Position numbers and translations under genes: made by a program
Part shown: positions 30,555 through 39,541 of the stretch, piece by piece
How the letters are laid out: each line of letters opens with the position of its first letter
How positions within the stretch are numbered: position 1 is the stretch's first letter
Notes under the pieces: generated by a model
The model's database searches: none
What the model saw: only the letters and a program-made list of their open reading frames with translations
What the model was told of the DNA's origin: nothing
DNA from: Streptomyces luomodiensis
Lineage (GTDB): Bacteria > Actinomycetota > Actinomycetes > Streptomycetales > Streptomycetaceae
DNA length: 64,000 bases
Assembly (NCBI RefSeq): GCF_031679605.1
Contig: NZ_CP117522.1
Location: 8,742,001-8,806,000 of the forward strand
Direction of reading: 5' to 3'

Positions 30555-31391
30555 TCAGGCGTTCAGCACACCCGTGCCGAGCAGCCCCAGCAGCGCCACG
30601 CCGACGACGATCCGGTAGATCACGAAGGCGTTGAACGAATGCTTGGCGACGAACTTCAGCAGCCAGGCGATGGAGGCGTACGCCACGGCGAAGGACACCG
30701 CCGTGCCCACCGCGAGCGGCACCGCGCCCACCGCGCCGCCCATGGCGTCCTTGAGCTCGTACAGCCCCGCGCCGGTCAGCGACGGGATGCCCAGGAAGAA
30801 GGAGAGCCGGGTGGCGGCCACCCGGTCCAGGTCCAGGATGAGACCGGTGGACATCGTGGCGCCCGAGCGGGAGAAGCCGGGGAAGAGCAGGGCCAGGATC
30901 TGCGCGCAGCCGACCAGCATCGCGTCCTTGAAGCCGGTGTCGTCCTCGCCGCGCTTGTGGCGGCCCATCCGGTCGGCCGCCCACATCAGCCCGCTGCCCC
31001 CGATCAGCGAGGCGGCCACCACCCACAGGGAGGCGAGCGGGCCGTCGATCAGGGGTTTGGCCGCGAGGCCCACGATCACGATGGGGATCGTGGCGTAGAT
31101 GACCCACCAGGTGAACTTGTAGTCGTGGTGGTACCGCTGCTCGCGGTCGGCCAGCCCGCGCCCCCACGCGGTGACGTAGCGGACGATGTCGCGGAAGAAG
31201 TACAGCAGGACGGCGGCGATGGCGCCCACCTGGATCACCGCGGTGAAGGCCACGACGGAGGTGTCGTCGACCGGGATGTCCAACAGCCCTTCAGCGATCT
31301 TGAGGTGGCCGGTGGAGGAGATCGGGAGGAATTCGGTGACCCCCTCCACGACGCCGAGGACGACGGCCTGTCCGATGCTGATCGCGCTCAC
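30555..31391 (-). CDS. uppP: Undecaprenyl-diphosphatase (bacitracin-resistance type)
   Basis: The 278-residue membrane protein dephosphorylates undecaprenyl diphosphate so the lipid carrier can be reused in peptidoglycan synthesis. Family signatures are visible: VLGVVEGVTEFLPISSTGHL near the N-terminus (the conserved E-rich EGxTEFLPISSTGH motif) and LFPGFSRSGATMSTGL (PGxSRSG) in the second repeat, within about eight hydrophobic segments. The GTG at 31391 starts just before the EGxTEF helix as in homologues, after GGGACGGGACAC. A perfect inverted repeat lies 40 bp upstream. Extra copies of this gene raise tolerance to bacitracin-like peptides. Confidence 0.95.
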   Translation of the reverse strand: MSAISIGQAVVLGVVEGVTEFLPISSTGHLKIAEGLLDIPVDDTSVVAFTAVIQVGAIAAVLLYFFRDIVRYVTAWGRGLADREQRYHHDYKFTWWVIYATIPIVIVGLAAKPLIDGPLASLWVVAASLIGGSGLMWAADRMGRHKRGEDDTGFKDAMLVGCAQILALLFPGFSRSGATMSTGLILDLDRVAATRLSFFLGIPSLTGAGLYELKDAMGGAVGAVPLAVGTAVSFAVAYASIAWLLKFVAKHSFNAFVIYRIVVGVALLGLLGTGVLNA

Positions 31392-31430
31392 GTGTCCCGT
31401 CCCGCTGGGGTCTCTCCGTAACCGGTGAAT

Positions 31431-31448
31431 GTCTACGGGACCGTAGAC
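31431..31448. promoter_or_regulatory. Perfect inverted repeat upstream of uppP
   Basis: GTCTACGG and CCGTAGAC are perfect 8-bp arms separated by GA. The site lies 39 bp before the uppP GTG, in the expected promoter or leader region, and could be an operator or a short leader hairpin. Confidence 0.5.
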
Positions 31449-31549
31449 GATGGATCGGGGGGTGACCACGTGGCAGGGCCGCCCGTGGCGGACGCGGCGG
31501 GGAAAAGTGTGCCAAGCGGCTCCCGGTAGCGGCCGTTCTGGCGCCGTTG

Positions 31550-31582
31550 CGGCCCGTGCCCGACGGGTGCGGGCACGGGCCG
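31550..31582 (-). terminator. Strong GC hairpin downstream of the sseB-like gene
   Basis: CGGCCCGTGCCC pairs perfectly with GGGCACGGGCCG around a 9-nt loop. It begins 23 bp after the stop of the SseB-like gene on the minus strand. There is no T-run, which is common for Streptomyces terminators. Confidence 0.65.
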
Positions 31583-31605
31583 ACGTGGGCGATGGGGGAA
31601 GGGGG

Positions 31606-32007
31606 TCAGGCGGCCGGACCGGAGCCGCTGAGCAGGGTCCGTACGCCGTTGGCCGAGAGGGTGACGGCCTCCGGGGCGCCCGCGTCGATGGTCAGCGAGA
31701 GCTCCTCGGAGGGCCAGCCCTGGGCCAGCGCGCCCAGCGGCACCAGGTGGTACCGCTCGATCTGCGGCAGGGCCTGGTGCATCCGGGCCGGAGTGGTGAA
31801 GACCGGTACCAGCTGCGCCCCGTCCTCCTGCTGGAACACGGGCAGGGTCACGGCCTGCGGGTCCGGCTCCTCGCCGGTCTCGGCGGAGGGGAGCAGGACC
31901 TCACTGTTGGCAAGGGTGTTCAGCGCCGTCTCGTCCGCCCGGTCGGCCGCCAGCTCGCCGAGGGCCTGCTGGGTGGCGGAGACGCTTTCGTCGGAAGGGC
32001 TGGTCAT
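31606..32007 (-). CDS. SseB-like N-terminal domain protein
   Basis: This soluble 133-residue protein matches the SseB N-terminal domain pattern: an initial helix LGELAADRADETALNTLANSEVLLP (family core ALNTLANSEVLLP), then a strand-rich core PVFQQEDGAQLVPVFTTPARM with the (V)PVFTS-like motif, and a final TIDAGAPEAVTLSANGV. Such proteins are widespread in actinomycetes, have no established biochemical role there, and are often near type VII secretion or stress genes, neither of which is seen here. The ATG at 32007 follows GGACGGAATC; an upstream in-frame ATG at 32019 is possible. Confidence 0.8.
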   Translation of the reverse strand: MTSPSDESVSATQQALGELAADRADETALNTLANSEVLLPSAETGEEPDPQAVTLPVFQQEDGAQLVPVFTTPARMHQALPQIERYHLVPLGALAQGWPSEELSLTIDAGAPEAVTLSANGVRTLLSGSGPAA

Positions 32008-32184
32008 GATTCCGTCCATGGATCGGGTTCAGGTCTTCAGGGGTTTCTGGGTCCCAGAGCGGCTCGTTGCAACAGCCGCGGCTGGCTCGAATACCCCGGC
32101 GTGTGGAGCTCACACATCCCCGCCGGAGTCGATTCCTCCGCCGGGACGCGTCCTGTGCCGCGGCGTGTCCTGCGCGGGGGCGTG

Positions 32185-33690
32185 CTACGGCCTGACCCAG
32201 CCCAGTGACCTCTGGACCGCCCGCCGCCAGTTCTCGTACTCCGCCTCCCGCCGCGCGGGGTCCATGGTGGGCTCCCACTGGGCGGCGCGGTGCCAGTTGC
32301 GGCGCAGCCCCTCCAGGTCCGGCCAGTAGCCGGCGGTGAGCCCGGCGGCGTAGGCGGCGCCGAGGGAGACGGTCTCGGAGACCATGGGGCGCACCACGGG
32401 CATGTCCAGGACGTCGGCGAGGAACTGCATCAGCAGATTGTTGGAGGTCATCCCGCCGTCCACCTTCAGTTGACGCAGGGGCTGCGGGGAGTCGGCGTTC
32501 ATGGCGTCGACCACCTCCCGGGTCTGCCATCCGGTGGCCTCCAGGACGGCCCGTGCCAGATGTCCCTTGGTGATGTACGAGGTGAGTCCGACGACCACCC
32601 CGCGTGCGTCGCTGCGCCAGTGCGGGGCGAACAGTCCGGAGAAGGCGGGGACGATGTAGCAGCCGCCGTTGTCCTCGACGCCGCGGGCGAGGGTCTCTAT
32701 CTCGGGGGCGCTGTGGATCATTCCCAGCCGGTCGCGGAACCACTGCACCAGTGAGCCGGTGACGGCGATCGGGCCTTCCAGGGCGTAGACCGGCGGTTCG
32801 TCGCCGATCCGGTAGCCCACCGTGGTGAGCAGTCCGTGCCGGGAGCGTACGAGGTCGGTGCCGGTGTTGAGCAGCAGGAAGCTGCCGGTGCCGTAGGTGC
32901 ATTTGGCCTCGCCGCGGCCGAAGCAGGTCTGCCCGAACAGCGCGGCCTGCTGGTCGCCGAGGGCGGCGCAGATCGGGACGCCGGGCAGCAGGGCGCGGGC
33001 CGTGCCGTAGCACTCGGCGGAGGCGCGGATCCGCGGCAGCATGGCCCGGGGCACGTCGAAATAGGCCAGTAGTTCGTCGTCCCAGGTCAGGGTGCGGATG
33101 TTCATGAGCATGGTGCGGCTGGCGTTGGTGGCGTCGGTGAGGTGGACTCCGCCGTCGGGGCCTCCGGTGAGGTTCCAGATCAGCCAGCTCTCCATCGTGC
33201 CGAAGAGCACATCGCCGCGTTCCGCGCGTTCGCGCAAGCCGTCGAGGTGGTCGAACAGCCAGCGCAGCCGTGGTGCGGAGAAGTAGGTGGTGGGCGACAG
33301 GCCGCAGCGTTCGAGGAAGAAGTCGTCCCCGGTGGTCCGCCGCAGTTCTTCGACGTAGCCGCTGGTGCGGGTGTCCTGCCAGGTGATGGCGTGGCTGACC
33401 GGAACGCCGGTGCGGCGGTCCCAGACCACCGTGGTCTCGCGCTGATTGGCGATGCCGATCGCGGTGATCTGGCCGGGTTCGATCCCCGCGCTCTCCAGGG
33501 CCCGGGGGACGACGGAGCGGCGCAGCTGGGACCAGATCTCGGTGGGGTCGTGCTCGGCCCAGCCGGGCTTGGCGTAGTGCTGTTGGTGTTCTCGCTGGGC
33601 GACCGACACCAGACGTCCCTGGTGGTCGAAGAGGATGCACCGGGTGGACATGGTGCCCTGGTCGATGGACATCACATAGCGTTCAACCAT
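32185..33690 (-). CDS. glpK: Glycerol kinase
   Basis: The 501-residue protein phosphorylates glycerol to sn-glycerol 3-phosphate with ATP in the cytosol. Family motifs are clear: [15 protein letters not shown] (phosphate 1 loop), [39 protein letters not shown], and the ATP-site segment [21 protein letters not shown]. Length equals that of the family. It lies 51 bp downstream of an IclR regulator on the same strand, as with GylR in Streptomyces, but without the glycerol facilitator gene that normally sits between them and with no glycerol-3-phosphate dehydrogenase after it. Confidence 0.96.
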   Translation of the reverse strand: MVERYVMSIDQGTMSTRCILFDHQGRLVSVAQREHQQHYAKPGWAEHDPTEIWSQLRRSVVPRALESAGIEPGQITAIGIANQRETTVVWDRRTGVPVSHAITWQDTRTSGYVEELRRTTGDDFFLERCGLSPTTYFSAPRLRWLFDHLDGLRERAERGDVLFGTMESWLIWNLTGGPDGGVHLTDATNASRTMLMNIRTLTWDDELLAYFDVPRAMLPRIRASAECYGTARALLPGVPICAALGDQQAALFGQTCFGRGEAKCTYGTGSFLLLNTGTDLVRSRHGLLTTVGYRIGDEPPVYALEGPIAVTGSLVQWFRDRLGMIHSAPEIETLARGVEDNGGCYIVPAFSGLFAPHWRSDARGVVVGLTSYITKGHLARAVLEATGWQTREVVDAMNADSPQPLRQLKVDGGMTSNNLLMQFLADVLDMPVVRPMVSETVSLGAAYAAGLTAGYWPDLEGLRRNWHRAAQWEPTMDPARREAEYENWRRAVQRSLGWVRP

Positions 33691-33741
33691 GGCCTGGCCT
33701 GCCTTCGGGCGCGTTTCGCGCGGGGCGTGGGGGCGTGGGGG

Positions 33742-34509
33742 TCACCAGCGGGCGGCGCCGAGGTCGCGGGAGATGGCGCGGGCGGCGTCGCGGGTCAGTC
33801 CGACGAGTGAGGCGTGGGGCCGCCCTTTGCCGTCGCAGAGGCGTTCCATGGCGCCGGAGATGCCGACGGCGCCCACCACCAGGCCGCCCTGTCCGCGGAT
33901 GGGCGCCGCGATATCCGCCTCGCCCATCATCATTTCCTGTGTGGCGACCGCCCATCCGGTCTCCCGGATCTCGCTGAGCGCGCGGTTCAGCGCGTGTGCG
34001 GAGACGAGCGTGTGCCGGGTGTAGCTCTCGGGTTCGGGGTCCATGAGCGGCTCCAGGGGGGTCGCCCCGAACGCCAGCAGGATCTTGCCCAGCGCGCTGG
34101 CGTGCAGGGGCAGCAGTGAGCCCACGTCCAGGGTCTGGAAGGTGTCGTCGGGCCGGAAGACGTGGTGGACGATGAGGACCTTGCCCTCCAGGGGCACGCC
34201 GATGCGCACCGCCTCGCCGCTGCGGGCGGCCAGGGCGTCGGTCCAGTTGATGGAGCGGGACCGCAGCTCGTTGATGTCGAGATAGCTGGTCCCCAGGTGC
34301 AGCAGCGCCGCGCCGAGCTGGTACTTGCCCGTGGCCTTGTCCTGTTCGACGAAGTCGACGCTCTGGAGGGTGCGCAGGATGCCGTGCGCGGTGCCTTTGG
34401 CGAGGCCGAGCGAGGCCGCCACCTCGCCCAGACTGAGCCGTCCGGAGCCCTGGGCGAGCAGTCGCAGAATCGCCGCCGCCCGCTCGATGGACTGCACCGG
34501 GCCGGCCAT
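33742..34509 (-). CDS. IclR-family regulator, probable glycerol regulator (GylR-like)
   Basis: The 255-residue protein has the IclR N-terminal winged helix (about 5-65: SIERAAAILRLLAQGSGRLSL, ending AKGTAHGILRTLQ) and the IclR effector domain with LHASALGKILLAF and GGLVVGAVGISG. GylR of Streptomyces is a close type: a repressor of glycerol use relieved by glycerol 3-phosphate. The adjacent glycerol kinase supports that assignment. The ATG directly follows the 197-bp gap shared with a divergent ATPase gene. Confidence 0.88.
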   Translation of the reverse strand: MAGPVQSIERAAAILRLLAQGSGRLSLGEVAASLGLAKGTAHGILRTLQSVDFVEQDKATGKYQLGAALLHLGTSYLDINELRSRSINWTDALAARSGEAVRIGVPLEGKVLIVHHVFRPDDTFQTLDVGSLLPLHASALGKILLAFGATPLEPLMDPEPESYTRHTLVSAHALNRALSEIRETGWAVATQEMMMGEADIAAPIRGQGGLVVGAVGISGAMERLCDGKGRPHASLVGLTRDAARAISRDLGAARW

Positions 34510-34589
34510 GACGCGATCGTAGCTCGTCGGTCAGCGGCACAGCCTGTCGGCGACGGCGCGAAACGTTCGGTAATGCCGACTGCGATTCG

Positions 34590-34618
34590 TTGACCCTGTC
34601 GGGTGAGCCCCATAGCGT
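34590..34618 (+). promoter_or_regulatory. HrdB-type promoter for the anti-sigma-type ATPase
   Basis: TTGACC (34590-34595) and TAGCGT (34613-34618) are separated by exactly 17 bp, close to the vegetative consensus TTGACn-N17-TAnnnT. Transcription would start near 34625, about 80 nt before the GTG at 34707. Confidence 0.65.
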
Positions 34619-34706
34619 CCGTATCAGGACAAGGACTCCAGTATGCCGATAGGTGACTCATGGGACACCCGGCGGAGATACGTACCCGGCTCGGAGAGGA
34701 GGAGAC

Positions 34707-35276
34707 GTGGCGGAACGCTTGAGCTTGCCGGTGCCCGGTGTCGTGGGGCAGGCCGTGGGCATGGCCGAACTGTCCGGTGCCCGGCTCATCGGTGCCCAGG
34801 TGTCGGCCCCGGACCCCCTGACGGCGCCGGGGGCGGCCGGTGCCGGTGGCCAGGCCCCTCGTCCGCCGGCGGCGGCGGACGAGGGGGACGGTCATGTCCT
34901 CCCGGTCCCGCATGCGTGTGAGGCCGTCGCCACGGTGCGGCGGCGGGCGCACGCGCTGCTGTCGGAGTGGGAGCTGCCGGACGACCGGCTCGACGAGGCG
35001 CTCATGGTGATCTCCGAGATGGTCACCAACGCGATCCTGCACGCCCTGCCCCCGGCGGTGCTGCGGCTGCGCCGGACGGAGTCCGGGGGCTGCTCCACCG
35101 TGCGGATCGAGGTCATCGACGGCGGCCCGGTCCCCGCCGACCAGCGGGCGGACGAGGACATCGAGCCCGATGAGCACGGCCGCGGGCTCGGCATCGTCAC
35201 CGCGCTCTCGAGGCGCCACGGCAGCCATGCCTGCCGCGACGGCATCACCTGGTGGGCGGATCTGCCGGTCGCCTAG
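34707..35276 (+). CDS. ATP-binding regulator of the RsbW/anti-sigma HATPase family
   Basis: This 189-residue protein carries a histidine-kinase-like ATPase domain in its C-terminal 120 residues: an N-box around LDEALMVISEMVTNAILHAL, the G1 region VEVIDGGP-like (IEVIDGGPVPADQ) and the G2 region EHGRGLGIVTALSRRHGS. There is no dimerisation/phosphorylation domain. The first 60 residues are Ala/Gly/Pro-rich. Streptomycetes have dozens of such proteins, which bind anti-anti-sigma or sigma factors, or modulate other regulators. GTG 34707 is preferred because an AGGAGG site precedes it. A good promoter lies about 90 bp upstream. It converges on the PAP2 gene with an 8-bp gap. Confidence 0.86.
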   Translation: MAERLSLPVPGVVGQAVGMAELSGARLIGAQVSAPDPLTAPGAAGAGGQAPRPPAAADEGDGHVLPVPHACEAVATVRRRAHALLSEWELPDDRLDEALMVISEMVTNAILHALPPAVLRLRRTESGGCSTVRIEVIDGGPVPADQRADEDIEPDEHGRGLGIVTALSRRHGSHACRDGITWWADLPVA

Positions 35277-35284
35277 TGCCCGGC

Positions 35285-36649
35285 TCAGACCACCGGTTCG
35301 GGCTGCGGTTCCGGCCGCGGGGCCGGCGCGGCGGCCGGTTCCCATCGCCTGGTGGTCCGTACGTAGCCCTGAATCACCGAGGCCATCGCCAGCAGGAGAA
35401 GCGGTCCGAACAGCCAGGGCGCCTGGGCCATCTCCACCGGCAGATAGCGATAGCACAGCAAGAGCGCGGCGAAGACCGTCGTGCCGTAGGCGACCAGCTG
35501 GGTTCCCGACCGGTCCCAGCCGCGGGCGAGCGAGAGCAGCGCCGCCTCGATGGTGAGCGTGAACACCACGCCGGCGACGAGGTCCACGCCGTAGTGGTAG
35601 CCGAATCCCAGCGTCGCCCCGAGCGTGGCGATCAGCCAGAACGTGCCCGCGTAGCGCAGCGCCCGCGGGCCCTTGCGGGAGTGGATGAAGATCGCGGTGG
35701 CCCATGCCGTGTGCAGGCTGGGCATGCAGTTGCGTGGGGTGATCTCGTCGAAGGGCACCGGGTGCGGGGTGCTGATCGGCGGCGGTGTGTGCGGCCACAG
35801 GTCGGCCACGGCCCAGTGCCCGCCGTCGGCGCCGTAGGCGAAGACCGGTCCGACCACGGGGAAGATCATGTAGATGCCCGGTCCGAGGAGGCCGATCACG
35901 AGGAACGTGCGCACCAGGTGGTGGCGCGGGAAGCGGCGCTCGACGGCCACCTTGCGCAGCTGGTACATCGCGACGGCGACCGCGGCCACCGCGAGCTGGA
36001 TGTAGACGTAGTCGAGAATGTGGCTGCCGATCGGGCCGCTGGCCCGGACGATCCGGCCCGCCAGCCACGAGGGGTTGCCCAGCGCGTGATCGGCGGTGGC
36101 CACGTACGGGTCGAGCACCGTCGGGCGGGTCCTGGAGGTGATGAGCAGCCAGGTGTCGCCGGTCTTGCGGCCGGCCACCAGCAGCAGGGCCAGCCCGACG
36201 CCCTTGAGCAGCAGGAGGCGTTCTGGGCCGGTGCGGCGGGTGACGGCGATGACCGCACAGCCCAGGATGACCCACAGCGCGCCGTTGCCGAAGGGGTGGC
36301 CGTCGGTCGGCTGTGCGTCGGCCGCCCACCGCACCAGGAAGAAGACGACGTCGATGCCGATCGCGGCACCGGCCGCGAGGAACCGTTGCCGCCAGGTGAG
36401 CACCACCATCATCAGCGCCATACCGGCGTACAGCAGGAAACCGGATTTGGGGGCGAACACCACCTCTTTGACCTGGTTGGTGATCGGCCCCGGCAGCCCG
36501 TAGTGGCGCGCGACGATCTCCAGCGTGATGAAGAATCCGAGGGCCGTCACACCGGCCGTGGCCCACAGCATCGTCCGGGGTTGACGCCACGCGGTGGCCT
36601 TCGTGCTGCTGCTTATTCGGGAGAACACCCGCGATGCTTTAGATGTCAA
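35285..36649 (-). CDS. PAP2-superfamily membrane phosphatase/transferase, AUR1-like
   Basis: This integral membrane protein (454 residues from TTG) has around ten hydrophobic segments and ends in a Pro/Glu-rich tail. PAP2 motifs lie in the second half: NCMPSLHTAWA (the PSxH motif) and GYHYGVDLVAG (HxxxD). This spacing and the context match the branch that includes inositol phosphorylceramide synthase AUR1-like proteins, which transfer phospho-groups to lipids on the outer membrane face. The substrate in actinomycetes is uncertain. The start is poorly defined: TTG 36649 has no ribosome site; GTG 36628 and ATG 36571 are alternatives. Confidence 0.82.
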   Translation of the reverse strand: MTSKASRVFSRISSSTKATAWRQPRTMLWATAGVTALGFFITLEIVARHYGLPGPITNQVKEVVFAPKSGFLLYAGMALMMVVLTWRQRFLAAGAAIGIDVVFFLVRWAADAQPTDGHPFGNGALWVILGCAVIAVTRRTGPERLLLLKGVGLALLLVAGRKTGDTWLLITSRTRPTVLDPYVATADHALGNPSWLAGRIVRASGPIGSHILDYVYIQLAVAAVAVAMYQLRKVAVERRFPRHHLVRTFLVIGLLGPGIYMIFPVVGPVFAYGADGGHWAVADLWPHTPPPISTPHPVPFDEITPRNCMPSLHTAWATAIFIHSRKGPRALRYAGTFWLIATLGATLGFGYHYGVDLVAGVVFTLTIEAALLSLARGWDRSGTQLVAYGTTVFAALLLCYRYLPVEMAQAPWLFGPLLLLAMASVIQGYVRTTRRWEPAAAPAPRPEPQPEPVV

Positions 36650-36821
36650 TGTTTGGCCGATGTACTAGATAGTGGTGATGAGGGCACTCCTCATGGGCCG
36701 ATCATGCTAGCGGAGCGGTGCGGGTGGGGTGCGCCGGTCGCGGGTGGGGTGCGGGCGGGGCGATGCCGCGGCCGGGGTCAAGTCGCCTTCCGCGCCGAGG
36801 ACTTGGCCTCGCGCGGGCTCG

Positions 36822-36859
36822 CCGAAAAAGCGGATGCGTCCTGCGAAGTGCCTTTTCGG
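36822..36859 (-). terminator. Inverted repeat just after the CYP105-like gene
   Basis: CCGAAAA pairs with TTTTCGG around a 24-nt loop that continues the stem imperfectly. It starts 12 bp downstream of the P450 stop on the minus strand. A moderate terminator candidate. Confidence 0.5.
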
Positions 36860-36870
36860 GACGGAGCGGC

Positions 36871-38127
36871 TCAGCGCGCGGTCCGGTCCCAGGTGACCGG
36901 CAGCCGGTGGACTCCGTAGACGAGCATGTCGTGACGGAGCGGCACCTGGTCGGGCGGTACCGCCAGGCGGAGCGTGGGGAAGCGCCGCAGCAGGGCCGGA
37001 TAGCCCGCGCTCATCTCCATCCGCGCCAGATGCTGGCCCAGGCACTGGTGGATGCCGTGGCCGAAGGCGACCTGATCGGCCGCGTCCCGGGTGACGTCCA
37101 GGGTGTCGGGGTCGGGGAACCGCGCCGGATCCCGGTTGGCCGAGGCGATCGAGCCCACCACCGTCTCCCCGGCGCGCACCCGTACCCCGGCGATCTCCAG
37201 GTCCTCCCGGGCGGCCCGTACCGTGCCGAACTGGACGATGGTCAGATACCGCAGCAGCTCCTCGACCGCGCGCTCGGCCAGTTCCGGCCGCTGTCGCACC
37301 CTGCGCGACTGCTCGGGGTGGCACAGCAGGGCGTAGGTGCCCAGGGCCAGCATGTTCGCCGTGGTCTCGTGGCCCGCGACGAGCAGCAGCAGGCCCACCC
37401 CGGTCAGCTCCTCGTCGGTCAGCCCGGCCGCCGTGGCGGTGCCGGGGCCGCCGGGCGTGCCGTGGTCGCCGACCACCAGACGGGACAGCAGCGCCTCGTC
37501 CGGTTGGTACCGTTTGGTGTCGATCAGCTCCCGCATGTACTCCCACAGCGCGTCCCGGGCCGCGTAGACCTCCGCCTCGTCCTGGCCGAGGCGGAGCAGC
37601 ACGGTGGCCCACCGCTGGAAGTCGGCCCGGTCCTCGTACGGCACCCCCAGCAGCTCGCAGATCACCAGCGAGGGGATCGGCTGGGCGAAGGACGGCACGA
37701 GGTCGGCCGGCGGGCCGGCGCGCTCCATCGCGGCCAGGTGGTCGTCGACGATCTCCTCGATCCGGGGCCGCAGCCCGCGCATCCCCCGGGCGGTGAACCA
37801 CTTGCTCAGCAGCCGCCGGTAGCGGGTGTGCTGCGGTGGGTCCATGCCGATGAACGAGCCCAGCATGCGGCGATCGTCCCGGCGGACCGGAAACGCGTGC
37901 ACCGGGGAGGAGGTCCGGCGGCGGTCGGAGCTGAACCGGTCGTCCGCCAGCAGCCGCGTCACGTCCTCGTACCGGGTGAGCAGCCAGCCCACCGTGCCGT
38001 CCGGGAAGGCCAGCCGGCTGGCCCTGCCCTCCTCGCGCAGCGCCGCGTAGGCGCCGGGCGGATCGAAGGGGCAGTCACGATGCCGGGGCAGCGCCGCCGG
38101 GGCCGACGGGCGTCGTGTGACGGACAC
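36871..38127 (-). CDS. Cytochrome P450, CYP105-like
   Basis: The 418-residue P450 shows LLLLVAGHETTANML (I-helix with the canonical acid-Thr-Thr pair), EELLRYL (ExxR) and VAFGHGIHQCLGQHLARME (heme Cys loop). The N-terminal PFDPPGAYAALREEG and MDPPQHTRYRRLLSKWF match the CYP105/CYP107 type of Streptomyces, which hydroxylate secondary metabolites or drugs. The GTG start follows AAGGGAG by seven bases. It lies 88 bp downstream of an MFS exporter on the same strand, so the two may be co-transcribed. No ferredoxin gene is next to it. Confidence 0.94.
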   Translation of the reverse strand: MSVTRRPSAPAALPRHRDCPFDPPGAYAALREEGRASRLAFPDGTVGWLLTRYEDVTRLLADDRFSSDRRRTSSPVHAFPVRRDDRRMLGSFIGMDPPQHTRYRRLLSKWFTARGMRGLRPRIEEIVDDHLAAMERAGPPADLVPSFAQPIPSLVICELLGVPYEDRADFQRWATVLLRLGQDEAEVYAARDALWEYMRELIDTKRYQPDEALLSRLVVGDHGTPGGPGTATAAGLTDEELTGVGLLLLVAGHETTANMLALGTYALLCHPEQSRRVRQRPELAERAVEELLRYLTIVQFGTVRAAREDLEIAGVRVRAGETVVGSIASANRDPARFPDPDTLDVTRDAADQVAFGHGIHQCLGQHLARMEMSAGYPALLRRFPTLRLAVPPDQVPLRHDMLVYGVHRLPVTWDRTAR

Positions 38128-38215
38128 GGTGACGCTCCCTTCGAAGACGGACCGAGTCCCTCCCGTTCGAGCGTAGCTCGGCCCACCGGGGCGCGCCGCC
38201 CGTGCCGGTGCACGC

Positions 38216-39538
38216 TCAACGGGGGCGGTGGCCGGGCAGGGCCGGCCCGTCGTCGCGGTCCGCCCGGGGTGTTCGGTGACCGTGTGGCGGAGCGGACGCC
38301 GGGAGGTCCCGGGCGTGCCGGACGGGGGAGAAGAGCAGGATCAGCCCGGCCAGCGGAATGCCCGCCGCGGTGATCCACATCGCGGTGCGCAGGCCCAGCG
38401 CGGTGCCGAGCGCGCCGCCGAGCAGGGCTCCCAGGGGGAGCGTGCCATAGCTGACGAACGATGATGTCGCGGTGAGCCGGCCGAGGAGTTCCGGCGGGCA
38501 GTAGCGCTGCTGGAAACCGGCTTTGAGGACATTGCCGGCCACCACGCCGGCGGTGACGCAGAAGCCGCCCGCCAGGAAGAGCGCGAGGCCGGGTCCGTCG
38601 GTGGTCATCGGCATGAGCAAGGCGCCCATGGCCAGCCCCAGTTCGAACAGGAGCGTGGCCCGTGCGTCGCCGACCCGGGCGGCGACGCGGCGTGCGCAGA
38701 ACGCCCCGGCGACGCCCCCGAGGCTGACGGCCGCGACGAGGCCGCCGACCAGCCCGGGGGACAGGCCGACGGTCCGGACCAGGAAGACGACCCGGATCGA
38801 CTGGTATCCCATCAGCGCCAGGTTGGAGGCGGCCGCGAAGAGCGTCAGGGTGCGCAGCCACCGGTCGTGGGCGATCAGCCGCAGCCCCTGGGCCACCTCG
38901 TGCACCAGTGCCCGGGGAGGGCGCTCGGCCGCGGGGACACGCGGTTCGCGGAACCGGATGCCGGTCAGGCACAGCAGGGAGACGGCGAACGTGGCGGCGT
39001 TGACGAACATCCCGTTCACCGCGCCCGCCAGCTGAGCGATCAGGCCGCCGGAGCCCTGGCCGGCGATCTGCGCGGCGGACGCGCTGCCGTGCAGTGCGGC
39101 GTTGCCCTCGGGCTGGTCGGCGGGGTCCAGGAGGGCGGGGAGATACGCGCTGTAGGCGGTCTGGAAGAACACCGCCGCGGTACCCGTCAGCAGGGCGACG
39201 GCCAGCAGCAGCCCGATGCTCAGGCGGCCGCACCAGGCGGCCACCGGGACGCAGGCGAACAGCACCAGGGAGACCGCCGCGGCGGTCAGCATGACCGGCC
39301 TGCGGGGCAGCCGGTCCACCCAGGCGCCCGCGGGCAGTCCGATGACCAGCCAGGGGAGCCAGCCGGCGGCGGTCAGCAGGCCGATCTCGAAGGTGTCCGC
39401 GGTGAGCGTGGAGACGGCGATCAGCGGCATGGCCACACCGGTGACGGCCGCGCCGTACTTCCCGGCGGTCTCGCCGCACCACAGCAGCCGGAAGTCGCGG
39501 TGGCGCCGCAGCAGGCCACCGGAGGTCCTGGTGGGCAT
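38216..39538 (-). CDS. MFS transporter, enterobactin-exporter (EntS) type
   Basis: This 440-residue major facilitator has about twelve TM segments and starts LLRRHRDFRLLWCGETAGKYGAAVTGVAMPL, typical of the EntS-like branch (core RDFRLLWCGETAGKYG). The loop WVDRLPRRPVML is the conserved MFS motif between TM2 and TM3. A basic hydrophilic tail follows the last helix. This branch exports siderophores and hydrophobic drugs. ATG 39538 has AAGGGG five bases upstream; TTG 39541 is in frame. The downstream P450 on the same strand could share its transcript. Confidence 0.88.
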   Translation of the reverse strand: MPTRTSGGLLRRHRDFRLLWCGETAGKYGAAVTGVAMPLIAVSTLTADTFEIGLLTAAGWLPWLVIGLPAGAWVDRLPRRPVMLTAAAVSLVLFACVPVAAWCGRLSIGLLLAVALLTGTAAVFFQTAYSAYLPALLDPADQPEGNAALHGSASAAQIAGQGSGGLIAQLAGAVNGMFVNAATFAVSLLCLTGIRFREPRVPAAERPPRALVHEVAQGLRLIAHDRWLRTLTLFAAASNLALMGYQSIRVVFLVRTVGLSPGLVGGLVAAVSLGGVAGAFCARRVAARVGDARATLLFELGLAMGALLMPMTTDGPGLALFLAGGFCVTAGVVAGNVLKAGFQQRYCPPELLGRLTATSSFVSYGTLPLGALLGGALGTALGLRTAMWITAAGIPLAGLILLFSPVRHARDLPASAPPHGHRTPRADRDDGPALPGHRPR

Positions 39539-39541
39539 CAA

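Noticed and set aside
36644..36649. TTGACA on the minus strand as a -35 box for the PAP2 gene
   Set aside because: No TAnnnT lies 16-19 bp downstream and the hexamer overlaps a possible TTG start codon, so it was not called a promoter.
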